Assembly: GCF_001988955.1 (NCBI RefSeq)
Contig: NZ_CP014263.1
Location: 5,436,501-5,500,500, forward strand
Origin: Spirosoma montaniterrae
Lineage (GTDB): Bacteria > Bacteroidota > Bacteroidia > Cytophagales > Spirosomataceae
Direction: 5' to 3'
Length of the DNA: 64,000 nucleotides
Part shown: in pieces, positions 18,247 through 26,603 of the stretch
How positions within the stretch are numbered: position 1 is the first letter of the stretch
Layout: each line of letters starts with the position of its first letter
The notes under the pieces: model-generated
The model's database searches: none
What the model was told of the DNA's origin: nothing
The model's input: the letters and a program-made list of their open reading frames with translations, nothing else
Program-made: the position numbers and the translations under genes

Positions 18247-19011
18247 ATGCACAAAAAATCAATCCTATACCTGCCCCTCCTCGCCCTCATTCTCCTCGCC
18301 TTGCCCACGATGGCACAGAAATCGACCGGTAACAGGGGCTTTACATCTATTTTCAACGGGAAAGACCTGAAAGGCTGGGAAGGCGACACGGCGTACTGGC
18401 GCGTTGAGAACGGCTACCTCGTCGGCGAAATCAAGCCCGATAAGACGCTGAAAAACAATTCGTTTATTATCTGGCAAGGTGGCGAGCCTGCCGACTTTGA
18501 GCTGAAAGGCGAGTTTCTCATCACCGAAGCCGGTAACTCCGGTATCAACTACCGCAGCGACCGGCTCACCGACATTCCCTACGCGCTGCGCGGCTATCAG
18601 GCCGACATCGACGGACGCCGGATGTGGACGGGGCAGAACTACGAAGAGCGCAAACGCACGACGCTGGCGTACCGGGGTGAAAAAGCCACGATTAACGCCT
18701 ACAACGGCCCGGCCACGCCCGAGGCCATTCGGGCCAGCGTAACCCGCAACGCCTGGACGGGCCGCACCGTGACGGGGTCGCTCGGTACGTCGGATTCGCT
18801 GAAAGCGTTGGTCAAACCCAACGACTGGAACTCGTTTCATCTGGTAGTGAAGGGTAACAAAATGCAGCACTACGTTAACGACGTGCTGATGAGTGAGGTA
18901 ATCGACGGGGATACCGTAAATGGCAAGTCGAAAGGTTTACTGGGCGTACAGGTTCACGTTGGCCCGCCCATGAAAGTGCAGTACCGCAACCTGATGCTGA
19001 AAACGCTGTGA
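18247..19011 (+). CDS. DUF1080 (3-keto-glycoside hydrolase-type) exported protein
   Basis: A 254-residue protein with a signal peptide (LPLLALILLALPTMAQ). The domain begins FTSIFNGKDLKGWEGDTAYW followed by VENGYLVGEI. Conserved later elements are FELKGEFLITEAGNSGINYR, GYQADID and NDWNSFHLVVKGNKMQHYVN, the DUF1080 concanavalin-like fold. Members of this family have been linked to cleavage of 3-keto glycosides made by sugar 3-dehydrogenases (established family knowledge). Here a haem protein lies upstream and Gfo/Idh/MocA enzymes lie nearby. The stop codon overlaps the next start (GTGA), indicating coupled translation. The exact substrate is unknown. Confidence 0.88.
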   Translation: MHKKSILYLPLLALILLALPTMAQKSTGNRGFTSIFNGKDLKGWEGDTAYWRVENGYLVGEIKPDKTLKNNSFIIWQGGEPADFELKGEFLITEAGNSGINYRSDRLTDIPYALRGYQADIDGRRMWTGQNYEERKRTTLAYRGEKATINAYNGPATPEAIRASVTRNAWTGRTVTGSLGTSDSLKALVKPNDWNSFHLVVKGNKMQHYVNDVLMSEVIDGDTVNGKSKGLLGVQVHVGPPMKVQYRNLMLKTL

Positions 19012-20072
19012 GTAGTCAACCGTGGCAACCCTATGTTGGCAACGTAGCCCAACTCGGCGGTATCGAAACGTCTGTACTCGACAATGGCCCCGGTCGTGGC
19101 ACCCGCATCGCCTGGGTCAATACGGGGGCAGGGCTGCGCTACAAGGTCGCGCTGGACCGGGCAATGGACATTGTGGACGCTTTCCAGAATGAATACAGTC
19201 TGGCGTGGCTAAGTCACGGCGGGCTAACCTCCGCCGAACCGGGCATAAACAAAGGAATCGACTGGCTCCGTACATTTCCGGGTGGGCTGATGACTACCTG
19301 TGGCCTTACGAACGTAGGTGGCCCAAATCAGGACGAGTACGGCGAACGCGGTTTGCACGGGCGTATCAGCAACCTCCCCGCCGAAATCGAATCCATCAGA
19401 CAACCCGACCCCGCCACGGGCGACCTAACCATGCGTATCACAGGCCGAATGCGCGAATCGCAGGTATTTGGCCCAAATCTGGAGCTAAAACGGACCATTG
19501 CCAGCACGTTAGGTGAGCCGGTAATCCGTATTCACGATACAGTTACGAATCGGGGCAATACCGCTGCCCCGCACATGCTGCTTTATCACCTCAACTTTGG
19601 CTGGCCGCTGGTTGAGGCCGGTACGCGCATTCGTATCGATGGAAAGCTGCAACCGCGCAACGACCCGCAGAGTCTGGCCTGGTTTCGCGAGGGTAATGAG
19701 TACCTGACCTGCCCCGCTCCGCTCGATGACCACAACGGTACTGGCGAAGTCTGCGCCTTTATCGACCCCAACGCCGACGAAACGGGCTGGTGTTCGACCG
19801 GGTTGGTGAACAACCGGCTAAAACTGGCCGTTCAGGTGCGGTTTCGCAAAGAACAGCTTCCGTGGCTCAGCAACTGGCAGCACTGGGGTCGGGGCGAATA
19901 CGTGACGGGTCTCGAACCCGGTACGCACCCGCCCATTGGTCAGGCGCAGGCCCGGCAGACCGGCACACTGATTTTTATTGAACCGGGCGAGAGTAGAGAA
20001 TATGAATTGGAAATTGCGGTGATTACCCCACCCCCGGCCCCTCCCCTAAAACAAGGGGAGGGAGGCAAGTAG
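19008..20072 (+). CDS. DUF4432 aldose-epimerase-like protein with repeat-derived C-terminus
   Basis: A 354-residue galactose-mutarotase-fold protein. The start is GTG at 19008, overlapping the DUF1080 stop by four bases. Typical stretches are RIAWVNTGAGLRYKVALDRA, TCGLTNVGGPNQDEYGERGL, HDTVTNRGNTAAPHMLLYHL and WQHWGRGEYVTGLEPGTHPP. The fold acts on sugars, by anomeric epimerisation in relatives. It has no signal and is probably cytoplasmic. The family sequence ends near FIEPGESREYELEIAVI. The last 15 residues, TPPPAPPLKQGEGGK, are encoded by a dispersed palindromic repeat (20026-20069), which has therefore replaced or extended the native end. Confidence 0.85.
   Translation: MSSQPWQPYVGNVAQLGGIETSVLDNGPGRGTRIAWVNTGAGLRYKVALDRAMDIVDAFQNEYSLAWLSHGGLTSAEPGINKGIDWLRTFPGGLMTTCGLTNVGGPNQDEYGERGLHGRISNLPAEIESIRQPDPATGDLTMRITGRMRESQVFGPNLELKRTIASTLGEPVIRIHDTVTNRGNTAAPHMLLYHLNFGWPLVEAGTRIRIDGKLQPRNDPQSLAWFREGNEYLTCPAPLDDHNGTGEVCAFIDPNADETGWCSTGLVNNRLKLAVQVRFRKEQLPWLSNWQHWGRGEYVTGLEPGTHPPIGQAQARQTGTLIFIEPGESREYELEIAVITPPPAPPLKQGEGGK
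20026..20069. repeat. G/C-rich palindromic repeat forming the 3' end of a gene
   Basis: A C-rich arm followed by ACAAGGGGAGGGAGG. The first 21 bases (20026-20046) are the exact reverse complement of 20166-20186, so the two copies also form a larger inverted pair about 120 bp apart. It encodes the last residues and ends just before the TAG stop of the DUF4432 gene. Confidence 0.8.
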
Positions 20073-20146
20073 AAGGTGTTAGAGTTTAATTTTTGCCATT
20101 TAATAGTCAGATAGTCTGACTTTATAAAGTCGCCCTGACACTCCGC

Positions 20147-20188
20147 ACCCCTCCCCTTATTTCGAGGGGAGGGGCCGGGGGTGGGGTA
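20147..20188. repeat. Second, inverted copy of the G/C-rich palindromic repeat
   Basis: CACCCCTCCCCTTATTTCGA followed by a G-rich arm. The G-rich 21 bases at 20166-20186 exactly complement 20026-20046. The element ends 15 bases before the ATG at 20203. The gap between the two copies holds no gene. Confidence 0.8.
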
Positions 20189-20202
20189 AAAACCCAGAAT
20201 CT

Positions 20203-21423
20203 ATGCAGGCAACAACCCATAGTGTAGTCGTTAAAGCCCTCGAACAGGGCAACGGCATTTTACGGCTGGCTCCCACCTGGGTGCCCCGCTCGTTTTGCGT
20301 TCCTGGCCGACGTATCAAACTCCATCCCGACGACTATTACGTATTGGGCGGGGTGCGGGGCGGCATCGATGAACGCTGGCTTTCCTCAACGACGCCCGCC
20401 CGCAACGGTCCACTTACCGGCGAAAACGAAGGGCTGAGTATGGTTGTCTTTGACGATGGCGGCAGCATACAGCAGATTACGCTAAAAGATGCCATTGACG
20501 AACTACAAAGCGCACTCATCGGCGACCGGCTCTGGAATCAGTACCGGGCCTGGCCTATGTACTCGAAATTTTTCGACAACATGGGTCCGCTGCCCCACCA
20601 CCTCCACCACAATGATGAGCAGGCTGCCCTGACCGGTCAACTTGGCAAACCCGAAGCGTATTATTTCCCGCCCCAGTTGAACAACCACGGGGGCGATTAT
20701 CCATACACGTTCATTGGCATCGCACCAGGCACCTCGAAAGAGCAGATCAAAGAGTGCCTGATGAACTTTACGAAGGGCGACAATAAAATTACCAATTACT
20801 CGTCGGCCTATCGGCTTGAGCCGGGTACGGGCTGGGACGTGCCGCCGGGCCTGCTTCACGCGCCGGGTAGCTTGTGTACCTACGAACCACAGAAAGCGTC
20901 GGATATTTTCGCTATGTATCAGTCGCTGGTGAACGAGGCCATCGTACCCGAAGAACTGCTCTGGAACGGCACACCCGCCGACCGCATCGGCGACTACGAC
21001 CTGCTTATGGAAGCTATCGACTGGGAACTCAACACCGACCCCAATATGATGGCAAATCGCTATATGGTTCCGCTCCCGGTTCATGATGAAGCGGAGATGG
21101 CTGCCGAAGGCTACCGCGAGGTGTGGGTATGCTATAAAAGTGACGCCTTCAGTGCGAAAGAGCTGACCGTGATGCCCGGCCAAACCGTGACGATTAAAGA
21201 TAGCGCGGCCTACGGCCTGATTATGATGCAGGGTCACGGCAAAATGGGGGTCTGGAACGTAGAAACGCCCGCCCTCATCCGCTACGGCCAACTGACCAAC
21301 GACGAATTTTTCGTGAGCGAACAGGCTGCGCTGGAAGGCGTAACCATCACGAACCACTCTACCTGCGACCCGCTCGTAATGCTCAAACACTTCGGTCCCA
21401 ATAACCCTGATTTGGTTTTATGA
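20203..21423 (+). CDS. Cupin-fold protein resembling type I mannose-6-phosphate isomerase
   Basis: A 406-residue cytoplasmic protein without a signal. Metal-site-like residues occur in PLPHHLHHNDEQAAL and KPEAYYFPPQLNN. A second cupin segment is GWDVPPGLLHAPGSLCTYEP, similar to the HAL-type region of mannose phosphate isomerases. The C-terminal cupin half contains ELTVMPGQTVTIKDSAAYGL. I infer a metal-dependent isomerase or sugar-binding cupin that acts with the neighbouring isomerase and dehydrogenase; it is not assigned as true ManA. It is flanked by repeats on both sides. Confidence 0.65.
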   Translation: MQATTHSVVVKALEQGNGILRLAPTWVPRSFCVPGRRIKLHPDDYYVLGGVRGGIDERWLSSTTPARNGPLTGENEGLSMVVFDDGGSIQQITLKDAIDELQSALIGDRLWNQYRAWPMYSKFFDNMGPLPHHLHHNDEQAALTGQLGKPEAYYFPPQLNNHGGDYPYTFIGIAPGTSKEQIKECLMNFTKGDNKITNYSSAYRLEPGTGWDVPPGLLHAPGSLCTYEPQKASDIFAMYQSLVNEAIVPEELLWNGTPADRIGDYDLLMEAIDWELNTDPNMMANRYMVPLPVHDEAEMAAEGYREVWVCYKSDAFSAKELTVMPGQTVTIKDSAAYGLIMMQGHGKMGVWNVETPALIRYGQLTNDEFFVSEQAALEGVTITNHSTCDPLVMLKHFGPNNPDLVL

Positions 21424-21432
21424 CATTTTTTT

Positions 21433-21541
21433 GGGACACAGAGATGCACCAAGACACACAGAGATACACAGAGAACTGTTTCTCTATCTCATAATAATAA
21501 TCCTCTGTGTATCTCTGTGCGTCTTAGTGCATCTCTGTGTC
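21433..21541. repeat. Inverted repeat of the CACAGAGATGCAC family
   Basis: The left arm, about 21433-21474 (GGGACACAGAGATGCACC...), is closely complementary to 21503-21541 (CTCTGTGTATCTCTGTGCGT...). The loop is about 28 nt of AT-rich sequence. It shares its arm words with the element at 218-317. It fills the gap between the cupin gene and the isomerase gene. Confidence 0.8.
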
Positions 21542-21574
21542 ATAACCCTTTTACGTGTCATAACCCTTTAAACC

Positions 21575-22600
21575 ATGAACAATTACCCTAAACTTCACAA
21601 CGCCACCTGGCCGGGACTGGTCGGGAAAGGCCCCGACTCCGAGCCGGTTATCGAGTTCGACCATTTGCTTCAGATGACCGCTGCCGCCGACGTAAATGGC
21701 ATCAAGTTCGATGGCGTCGATCTCGGCCTGATGGGTCCGCACGTAGATATTGATAGCTCAGACGATGACATCAAGCGACTGGCCGACAAAATTGCGTCGC
21801 ACAACCTCGTGGTTGGTTCGCTCGTAGCTCCCATCTGGGGCGGGCCGGTGTTGGGCAGCGATGCCGACCGGGCGCATTTCTTAGACATGGTGAAAAAAGC
21901 CTGTCATTTCGGGAAAGTGCTGCGTGAGCTGGGAATGCGGCCCAGTGGCGTTATCCGCGTCGATTCGGCCAGCTCGCCCCAGCAGTGGGATGCCGACCCG
22001 GTTGGAAGTACGCAACTTATTGCCAAAACCTTCCGCGCAGCCTGCGACATTGCCGCCGACTATGGCGAGCAGATTGCTGCTGAAGGAGAAATTTGCTGGG
22101 CAGGCATGCACTCCTGGCGCACTATGATCGACACCCTCGAACAGGTTGACCGCCCGAACATGGGCTTTCAGGCCGATATGTCGCACACGTTGCTCTACAC
22201 GATGGGCTATAACCGCGAACAGGACCGTATCTTGCCCGAAGGCTACGACTGGCAGGACCGCTCCGTACTGACCGACGCCCTGAAAACCCTCACCGATGCG
22301 CTACGTCCGTGGACTATCGACTTCCACGTAGCGCAGAACGACGGTACGGTGTTCGGCTCCGGCTCGCACGACAAAACCGGTCGGCACTGCCAGGCAACCG
22401 ACCCCAACGGCAAACTCGACGTAGCGAACGACGCGGGTTTCTGGCTTCGCGACGAGAATGGCAACCTGACCAAAAAAATGCGGCACATCTGCTGGGACGG
22501 CTGCATGTTTCCCAACGCTGTGATGAACAATCAGCAAACCTGGAACGATATTTTAGCCACCATGATACAGGTCCGTGAAAAGCACGGATGGAGCGAATAA
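21575..22600 (+). CDS. Sugar phosphate isomerase/epimerase-family TIM-barrel protein
   Basis: A 341-residue xylose-isomerase-like TIM barrel. Likely metal ligands lie in EQIAAEGEICW, NMGFQADMSHTLL, TIDFHVAQNDGTVFGSGSHD and KMRHICWDGC, in the order expected for Glu-Asp/His-His/Asp-Glu sites of this superfamily. It is probably a cytoplasmic enzyme that isomerises or epimerises a keto-sugar made by the dehydrogenase encoded next. It lies in line between the cupin and Gfo/Idh/MocA genes. The family also includes inosose- and 2-keto-sugar-acting enzymes, so the substrate is open. Confidence 0.82.
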   Translation: MNNYPKLHNATWPGLVGKGPDSEPVIEFDHLLQMTAAADVNGIKFDGVDLGLMGPHVDIDSSDDDIKRLADKIASHNLVVGSLVAPIWGGPVLGSDADRAHFLDMVKKACHFGKVLRELGMRPSGVIRVDSASSPQQWDADPVGSTQLIAKTFRAACDIAADYGEQIAAEGEICWAGMHSWRTMIDTLEQVDRPNMGFQADMSHTLLYTMGYNREQDRILPEGYDWQDRSVLTDALKTLTDALRPWTIDFHVAQNDGTVFGSGSHDKTGRHCQATDPNGKLDVANDAGFWLRDENGNLTKKMRHICWDGCMFPNAVMNNQQTWNDILATMIQVREKHGWSE

Positions 22601-22609
22601 AATACACCT

Positions 22610-22692
22610 CACCCCAACCCCTCCCCATTGAGGGAGGGGCTAAACCATCCGGTCGCCAAAAGCCCCTCCCTCAACGGGGAGGGGTTGGGGTG
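22610..22692. repeat. 32-bp inverted repeat (one mismatch) before a dehydrogenase gene
   Basis: The arms 22610-22641 and 22661-22692 are complementary over 32 nt with one mismatch; the loop is 19 nt. Each arm also holds a smaller CCCCTCCC/GGGAGGGG hairpin. It belongs to the same G/C-rich family as 18193, 20026 and 34080. The reading frame of the downstream gene is open from 22628, through most of the repeat. Confidence 0.85.
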
Positions 22693-22708
22693 GGGTTTCA
22701 CAAACACT

Positions 22709-23866
22709 ATGAAAAAAAACCTTCGCATTGGGCTGATCGGCACCGGGTTTATGGGCCGAACCCACTCCAACGGATACAGTCAGGTTGCGCATTTTTTCCC
22801 TGAACTCGAATATAGGCCGGTATTACAGGCTGTTTGTTCGCGCAATGAAGCCAGTGTAAAGGCGTTTGCCGAGCAATGGGGCTATGCCGCTTACGAAACA
22901 GATTGGCGGGCACTTATCGCCCGCGACGACATCGACGCAGTGGACATCTGTACGCCTAACGATACCCACGCTGAAATCGCCATCGCGGCTGCCGAAGCGG
23001 GTAAAATGATTCTCTGCGAAAAGCCCCTCGCCCGCACCGTGGCCGAAGGGCAGCAGATGGTCGATGCCATCAACAAGGCAGGCGTTGCCAACACCGTCTG
23101 GTACAACTACCGGCGCATTCCTGCCGTGTCGCTGGCGAAGCAGATTGTAGCGTCGGGCAAACTGGGCAAGATTTTTCATTACCGGGCCAACTTCCTGCAA
23201 GACTGGACCATCAACGCCGATCTGCCGCAGGGCGGGGCGGGCCTGTGGCGCATGGACGTAGCTGCCGCCGGGTCGGGCGTGACGGGCGATCTGCTCGCCC
23301 ACTGCATCGACACGGCCATGTGGCTCAACGGAGCTATTGTGGACGTATCGGCCATGACCGAAACCTTCGTGAAAGAGCGGATGCACCAACTCACAGGCAA
23401 AGTAGAGCCGGTAGGTATCGACGATGCCTGTATTTTTCACTGCCACTTTGCCAACGGGTCGCTGGGCCTGTTCGAGTCGACGCGTTACGCACGGGGGCAC
23501 AAAGCACTCTATACGTTCGAAATCAACGGCGAACACGCGTCGATTCGCTGGGACCTCCACGACCTGAACCGGCTCGAATATTTCGACCACCGCGACGAAA
23601 GCATTGTGCGCGGCTGGCGGTCGATTCATGTCACCGATGGCGATCAGCCGTACATGGGCAAGTGGTGGGTGCCGGGCTTAGGCATCGGCTACGAGCACAG
23701 TTTCATTCATCAGGTCGCTGATTTTCTGAAAAGCATCGAAACCGGCGCACCGTGCCACCCCACTTTTCAGGACGCGCTCGAAACGCAGAAAGTCTGCGAA
23801 GCCGTGATCGACTCCGCCAATGCCCGTAGCTGGAAAGACACAGGCGTAGAAAGCTTCGCAATGTAA
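22709..23866 (+). CDS. Gfo/Idh/MocA-family oxidoreductase
   Basis: A 385-residue cytoplasmic NAD(P)-dependent dehydrogenase. The start ATG at 22709 gives [20 protein letters not shown], a Rossmann GxGxxG at the very N-terminus; an upstream in-frame ATG at 22628 would add 27 residues coded by a repeat. The family motif [19 protein letters not shown] follows, with a C-terminal substrate domain ([40 protein letters not shown]). Relatives oxidise myo-inositol, glucose or related polyols, often at C3. It lies between the isomerase and a sugar ABC importer, consistent with one catabolic operon. Confidence 0.9.
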   Translation: MKKNLRIGLIGTGFMGRTHSNGYSQVAHFFPELEYRPVLQAVCSRNEASVKAFAEQWGYAAYETDWRALIARDDIDAVDICTPNDTHAEIAIAAAEAGKMILCEKPLARTVAEGQQMVDAINKAGVANTVWYNYRRIPAVSLAKQIVASGKLGKIFHYRANFLQDWTINADLPQGGAGLWRMDVAAAGSGVTGDLLAHCIDTAMWLNGAIVDVSAMTETFVKERMHQLTGKVEPVGIDDACIFHCHFANGSLGLFESTRYARGHKALYTFEINGEHASIRWDLHDLNRLEYFDHRDESIVRGWRSIHVTDGDQPYMGKWWVPGLGIGYEHSFIHQVADFLKSIETGAPCHPTFQDALETQKVCEAVIDSANARSWKDTGVESFAM

Positions 23867-23873
23867 TTTGGAT

Positions 23874-23968
23874 GGAACACGGATTGTACGGATGATACGG
23901 ATTTACACAGATTTTTGATTTGATATTCTATCTGTGTAAATCCGTATCATCCGTACAATCCGTGTTCC
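23874..23968. repeat. Perfect 39-bp inverted repeat
   Basis: The arms 23874-23912 and 23930-23968 are exactly complementary over 39 nt around a 17-nt AT-rich loop. The arms contain ACACGGATTGTACGG and ATACGGATTTACACAG. It fills the gap between the dehydrogenase stop and the ABC ATPase start at 23982, so it must be transcribed if these genes form one operon. Confidence 0.9.
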
Positions 23969-23981
23969 CATTTAAAATCAT

Positions 23982-25478
23982 ATGCAACCCATTCTCTCCG
24001 TCAGAAATCTCTCAAAATCCTTCGCCGGTGTCCGGGCGTTGGACAACGTACAGCTTACGGTACGTAGCGGGGAGGTTCATGCGGTGATGGGTGAGAATGG
24101 CGCGGGCAAATCGACGCTGATGCGCATTCTGATCGGGCTGGAAACACCCGACGCGGGTGAGATCGTGTTCGACGGCGAACCGCTACGTATCGGCAGCGTG
24201 CGCGAGGCTCGGCAGCGGGGCATTGCCATGATTCATCAGGAGTTGCTGGTAGTGCCCGAACTGACCGTTGCGCAGAACATCTATCTGGGTCAGGAACCGC
24301 GACGCTGGGGCTGGGTCGATGAAGCGCAGATGACCCGGCAGGCGGGCGAATTGCTCCGGCAGATGGGGGTTGCGATACGTCCCGATGCGCCGATGAAGCA
24401 CCTCAGCGTGGCCGAAATGCAGATGGTCGAGATTGCGAAAGCCATCTCCAACGACCAATACGCCGGAGCGGCCCGCGTCATCATCATGGACGAACCTACC
24501 TCAGCCCTGTCCGACACCGAAGTTGCTACGTTGTTCGGCCTCATCCGCGACCTCAGCAGCCGGGGCGTAGCCATTATCTACATCTCGCACCGGATGGACG
24601 AAATCTTTGCCATTTCGGATACCATCACGGTTTTGCGCGACGGACAGTACATCGCCACGCAACCAACCACTACGTTAGACGAACCCACGCTGATCCGGCT
24701 CATGGTCGGTCGCACTATCGACAGCCTGTTTCCCGACGCTACGGTAACGCCCGGCGAAATTGTGCTGTCGGTGCGGAACCTGAGCCGACGCGGGGCGTTT
24801 TCGGGCATTACGTTCGACGTGCGGGCGGGTGAGGTGCTGGGCATTGCCGGGTTGATGGGTGCCGGACGTACCGAAGTAGCCCGCGTTATTTACGGTTTAG
24901 AAACCGCCGACGAGGGCGAAATCATGCTCGACGGTCAGCCGCTACGTATCGACTCGCCCCGGCAGGCCATTCGGCGGGGTATTGGCTACGTCAGCGAAGA
25001 CCGCAAGGGTTGGGGATTTATTCCGGGCCTGTCGGTGCGGCAGAATCTGACACTCAGTAGTTTGGCGAGTCACGTGAGCGGAGGACTGGTGCAGGAACGT
25101 AGCGAAGCCGACACCGCTACGTCGGTCATGGCCGATCTGCGTATCAAAGCCGCCGGGCAGCAGCAGGCCGTTCGGTATCTGAGTGGCGGCAATCAGCAGA
25201 AAGTAGTCATTGGCAAAGTACTGCTCGCATCGCCGAAGCTGATAATTCTGGACGAACCCACACGCGGCATCGACATCGGCGCGAAGGCCGAAATTTATCG
25301 GCTCATCCGGCAACTCACGGAACAGGGCATTGCAGTAATTATGATCTCTTCCGAACTTCCTGAACTACTGGGCCTGAGCGACCGCATTCTGGTGCTGGCT
25401 AAAGGTCGCCAAACCGCTATGTTGTCGCGGGTCGAAGCCACCCAGGAAGTGATTATGCAATACGCCATGCACCCGTGA
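23982..25478 (+). CDS. Sugar ABC importer, double ATPase (RbsA/MglA type)
   Basis: A 498-residue protein with two tandem nucleotide-binding domains. The first has Walker A GENGAGKSTLM, the LSVAEMQMVEIAKAI signature region and Walker B IIMDEPTSAL. The second has the degenerate P-loop GLMGAGRTEVARV, the signature LSGGNQQKVVIGKVLL and DEPTRGIDIGAKAEI. This double layout is specific to ribose/galactose/inositol-class importers. It powers uptake through the permease encoded 9 bp downstream and with the binding lipoprotein encoded at 27900. Confidence 0.93.
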   Translation: MQPILSVRNLSKSFAGVRALDNVQLTVRSGEVHAVMGENGAGKSTLMRILIGLETPDAGEIVFDGEPLRIGSVREARQRGIAMIHQELLVVPELTVAQNIYLGQEPRRWGWVDEAQMTRQAGELLRQMGVAIRPDAPMKHLSVAEMQMVEIAKAISNDQYAGAARVIIMDEPTSALSDTEVATLFGLIRDLSSRGVAIIYISHRMDEIFAISDTITVLRDGQYIATQPTTTLDEPTLIRLMVGRTIDSLFPDATVTPGEIVLSVRNLSRRGAFSGITFDVRAGEVLGIAGLMGAGRTEVARVIYGLETADEGEIMLDGQPLRIDSPRQAIRRGIGYVSEDRKGWGFIPGLSVRQNLTLSSLASHVSGGLVQERSEADTATSVMADLRIKAAGQQQAVRYLSGGNQQKVVIGKVLLASPKLIILDEPTRGIDIGAKAEIYRLIRQLTEQGIAVIMISSELPELLGLSDRILVLAKGRQTAMLSRVEATQEVIMQYAMHP

Positions 25479-25487
25479 TTGACTCGT

Positions 25488-26468
25488 ATGAACGCAACCC
25501 CACCCACTCAAAAATCCACTAACACGTACAAATCCCGTATCCGGCGACTGACGCAGTACGGCCTGCTGCTGGCCCTGCTGCTGGTGTGCGTCGCGCTGTC
25601 GGTCGTGACACCCAAATTTCTGACGGTACAGAACCTGACCATCATCGTCACGCAGGTATCTATCAACGCGCTGCTGGCGTTTGGCGTTACGTTCGTCATC
25701 ATCACGGGCGGCATTGACCTCTCCATTGGCTCCATCGTGGCGGTGGTGGGCGTAGTAGCCGCTACGTTTGCCCATCCTGATACGTATCCGGTAATAGTGC
25801 CGGTGCTGGTCGGATTGCTGACGGGCGTGGGCTTCGGTGCCTTCAACGGCTTCGTGATTACCCGCAGCAACGTACCGCCGTTTATCGTGACGCTCGGCAC
25901 TATGACCATCGGGCGCGGACTGGCCCTCATCCTAAGCAAAGGTCGGCCTATCTCTAATCTTTCCGACGAGTTCAACTTTATTGGCGGGGGTAAGATTCTG
26001 GGCATCCCGACGCTGATTCTGGTGCTGATCGCTACGTTCGCCGTTTGCGCTACGTTGCTCCGCAAGACCGTACTGGGTCGGTACATGTACGCCATCGGCG
26101 GCAACCAACAGGCCGCTCGCGCGTCGGGCATCGAACCGGCGCGGGTCATCATGGCCGTTTACACGCTCTGCGGAGGACTGGCCGCGCTGGCCGGTATTTT
26201 GCTCACTTCGCGCATCAGCACGGGGCAGCCCAACGTAGGCGTCGGGCTGGAACTGGATGCCATTGCTGCGGCCATCATCGGCGGCAGCAGTACGTCGGGC
26301 GGCAGCGGCACCATAACGGGTACGCTCATCGGTGCGTTGCTCATCGGCGTCATCAGCAACGGCCTCGACCTCCTGAACGTATCGTCGTACTATCAGGAAG
26401 TCGTCATGGGGGCCATCATCATCGGCGCCGTCGTGCTGGACGGTCTGAACCGGAGCCGGAATAGGTAG
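25488..26468 (+). CDS. Sugar ABC importer permease (RbsC type)
   Basis: A 326-residue inner-membrane permease with about 8-10 hydrophobic segments. Conserved parts are FVIITGGIDLSIGSIVAVVG, TRSNVPPFIVTLGTMTIGRG, ASGIEPARVIMAVYTLCGGL and AIAAAIIGGSSTSGGSGTI, all typical of the RbsC/XylH family. I chose ATG 25488; a TTG three codons earlier is also in frame. The start is 9 bp after the ATPase stop, so translation is probably coupled. It forms the pore of the importer with the double ATPase. Confidence 0.92.
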   Translation: MNATPPTQKSTNTYKSRIRRLTQYGLLLALLLVCVALSVVTPKFLTVQNLTIIVTQVSINALLAFGVTFVIITGGIDLSIGSIVAVVGVVAATFAHPDTYPVIVPVLVGLLTGVGFGAFNGFVITRSNVPPFIVTLGTMTIGRGLALILSKGRPISNLSDEFNFIGGGKILGIPTLILVLIATFAVCATLLRKTVLGRYMYAIGGNQQAARASGIEPARVIMAVYTLCGGLAALAGILLTSRISTGQPNVGVGLELDAIAAAIIGGSSTSGGSGTITGTLIGALLIGVISNGLDLLNVSSYYQEVVMGAIIIGAVVLDGLNRSRNR

Positions 26469-26603
26469 ATACCCCCCGCCCTGTTGGGTGCTTCCTCCGG
26501 CGTGTGCCGTTCAGCGTAGTCTGTGACTACTATTTTTGTAATAAACTCACATAGGCGACTCATTGCTGAGTAGCTTGCATGGGTTTTACTCATTTTAGAA
26601 GTT

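Noticed and set aside
20026..20188. CRISPR-like array or simple terminator pair
   Set aside because: Only two copies, in opposite orientation, without regular spacers or cas genes; a terminator would not supply the coding end of a gene or recur within genes.
23867..23981. Insertion sequence with terminal inverted repeats
   Set aside because: The arms are only 17 bp apart, leaving no room for a transposase; it is a foldback repeat.
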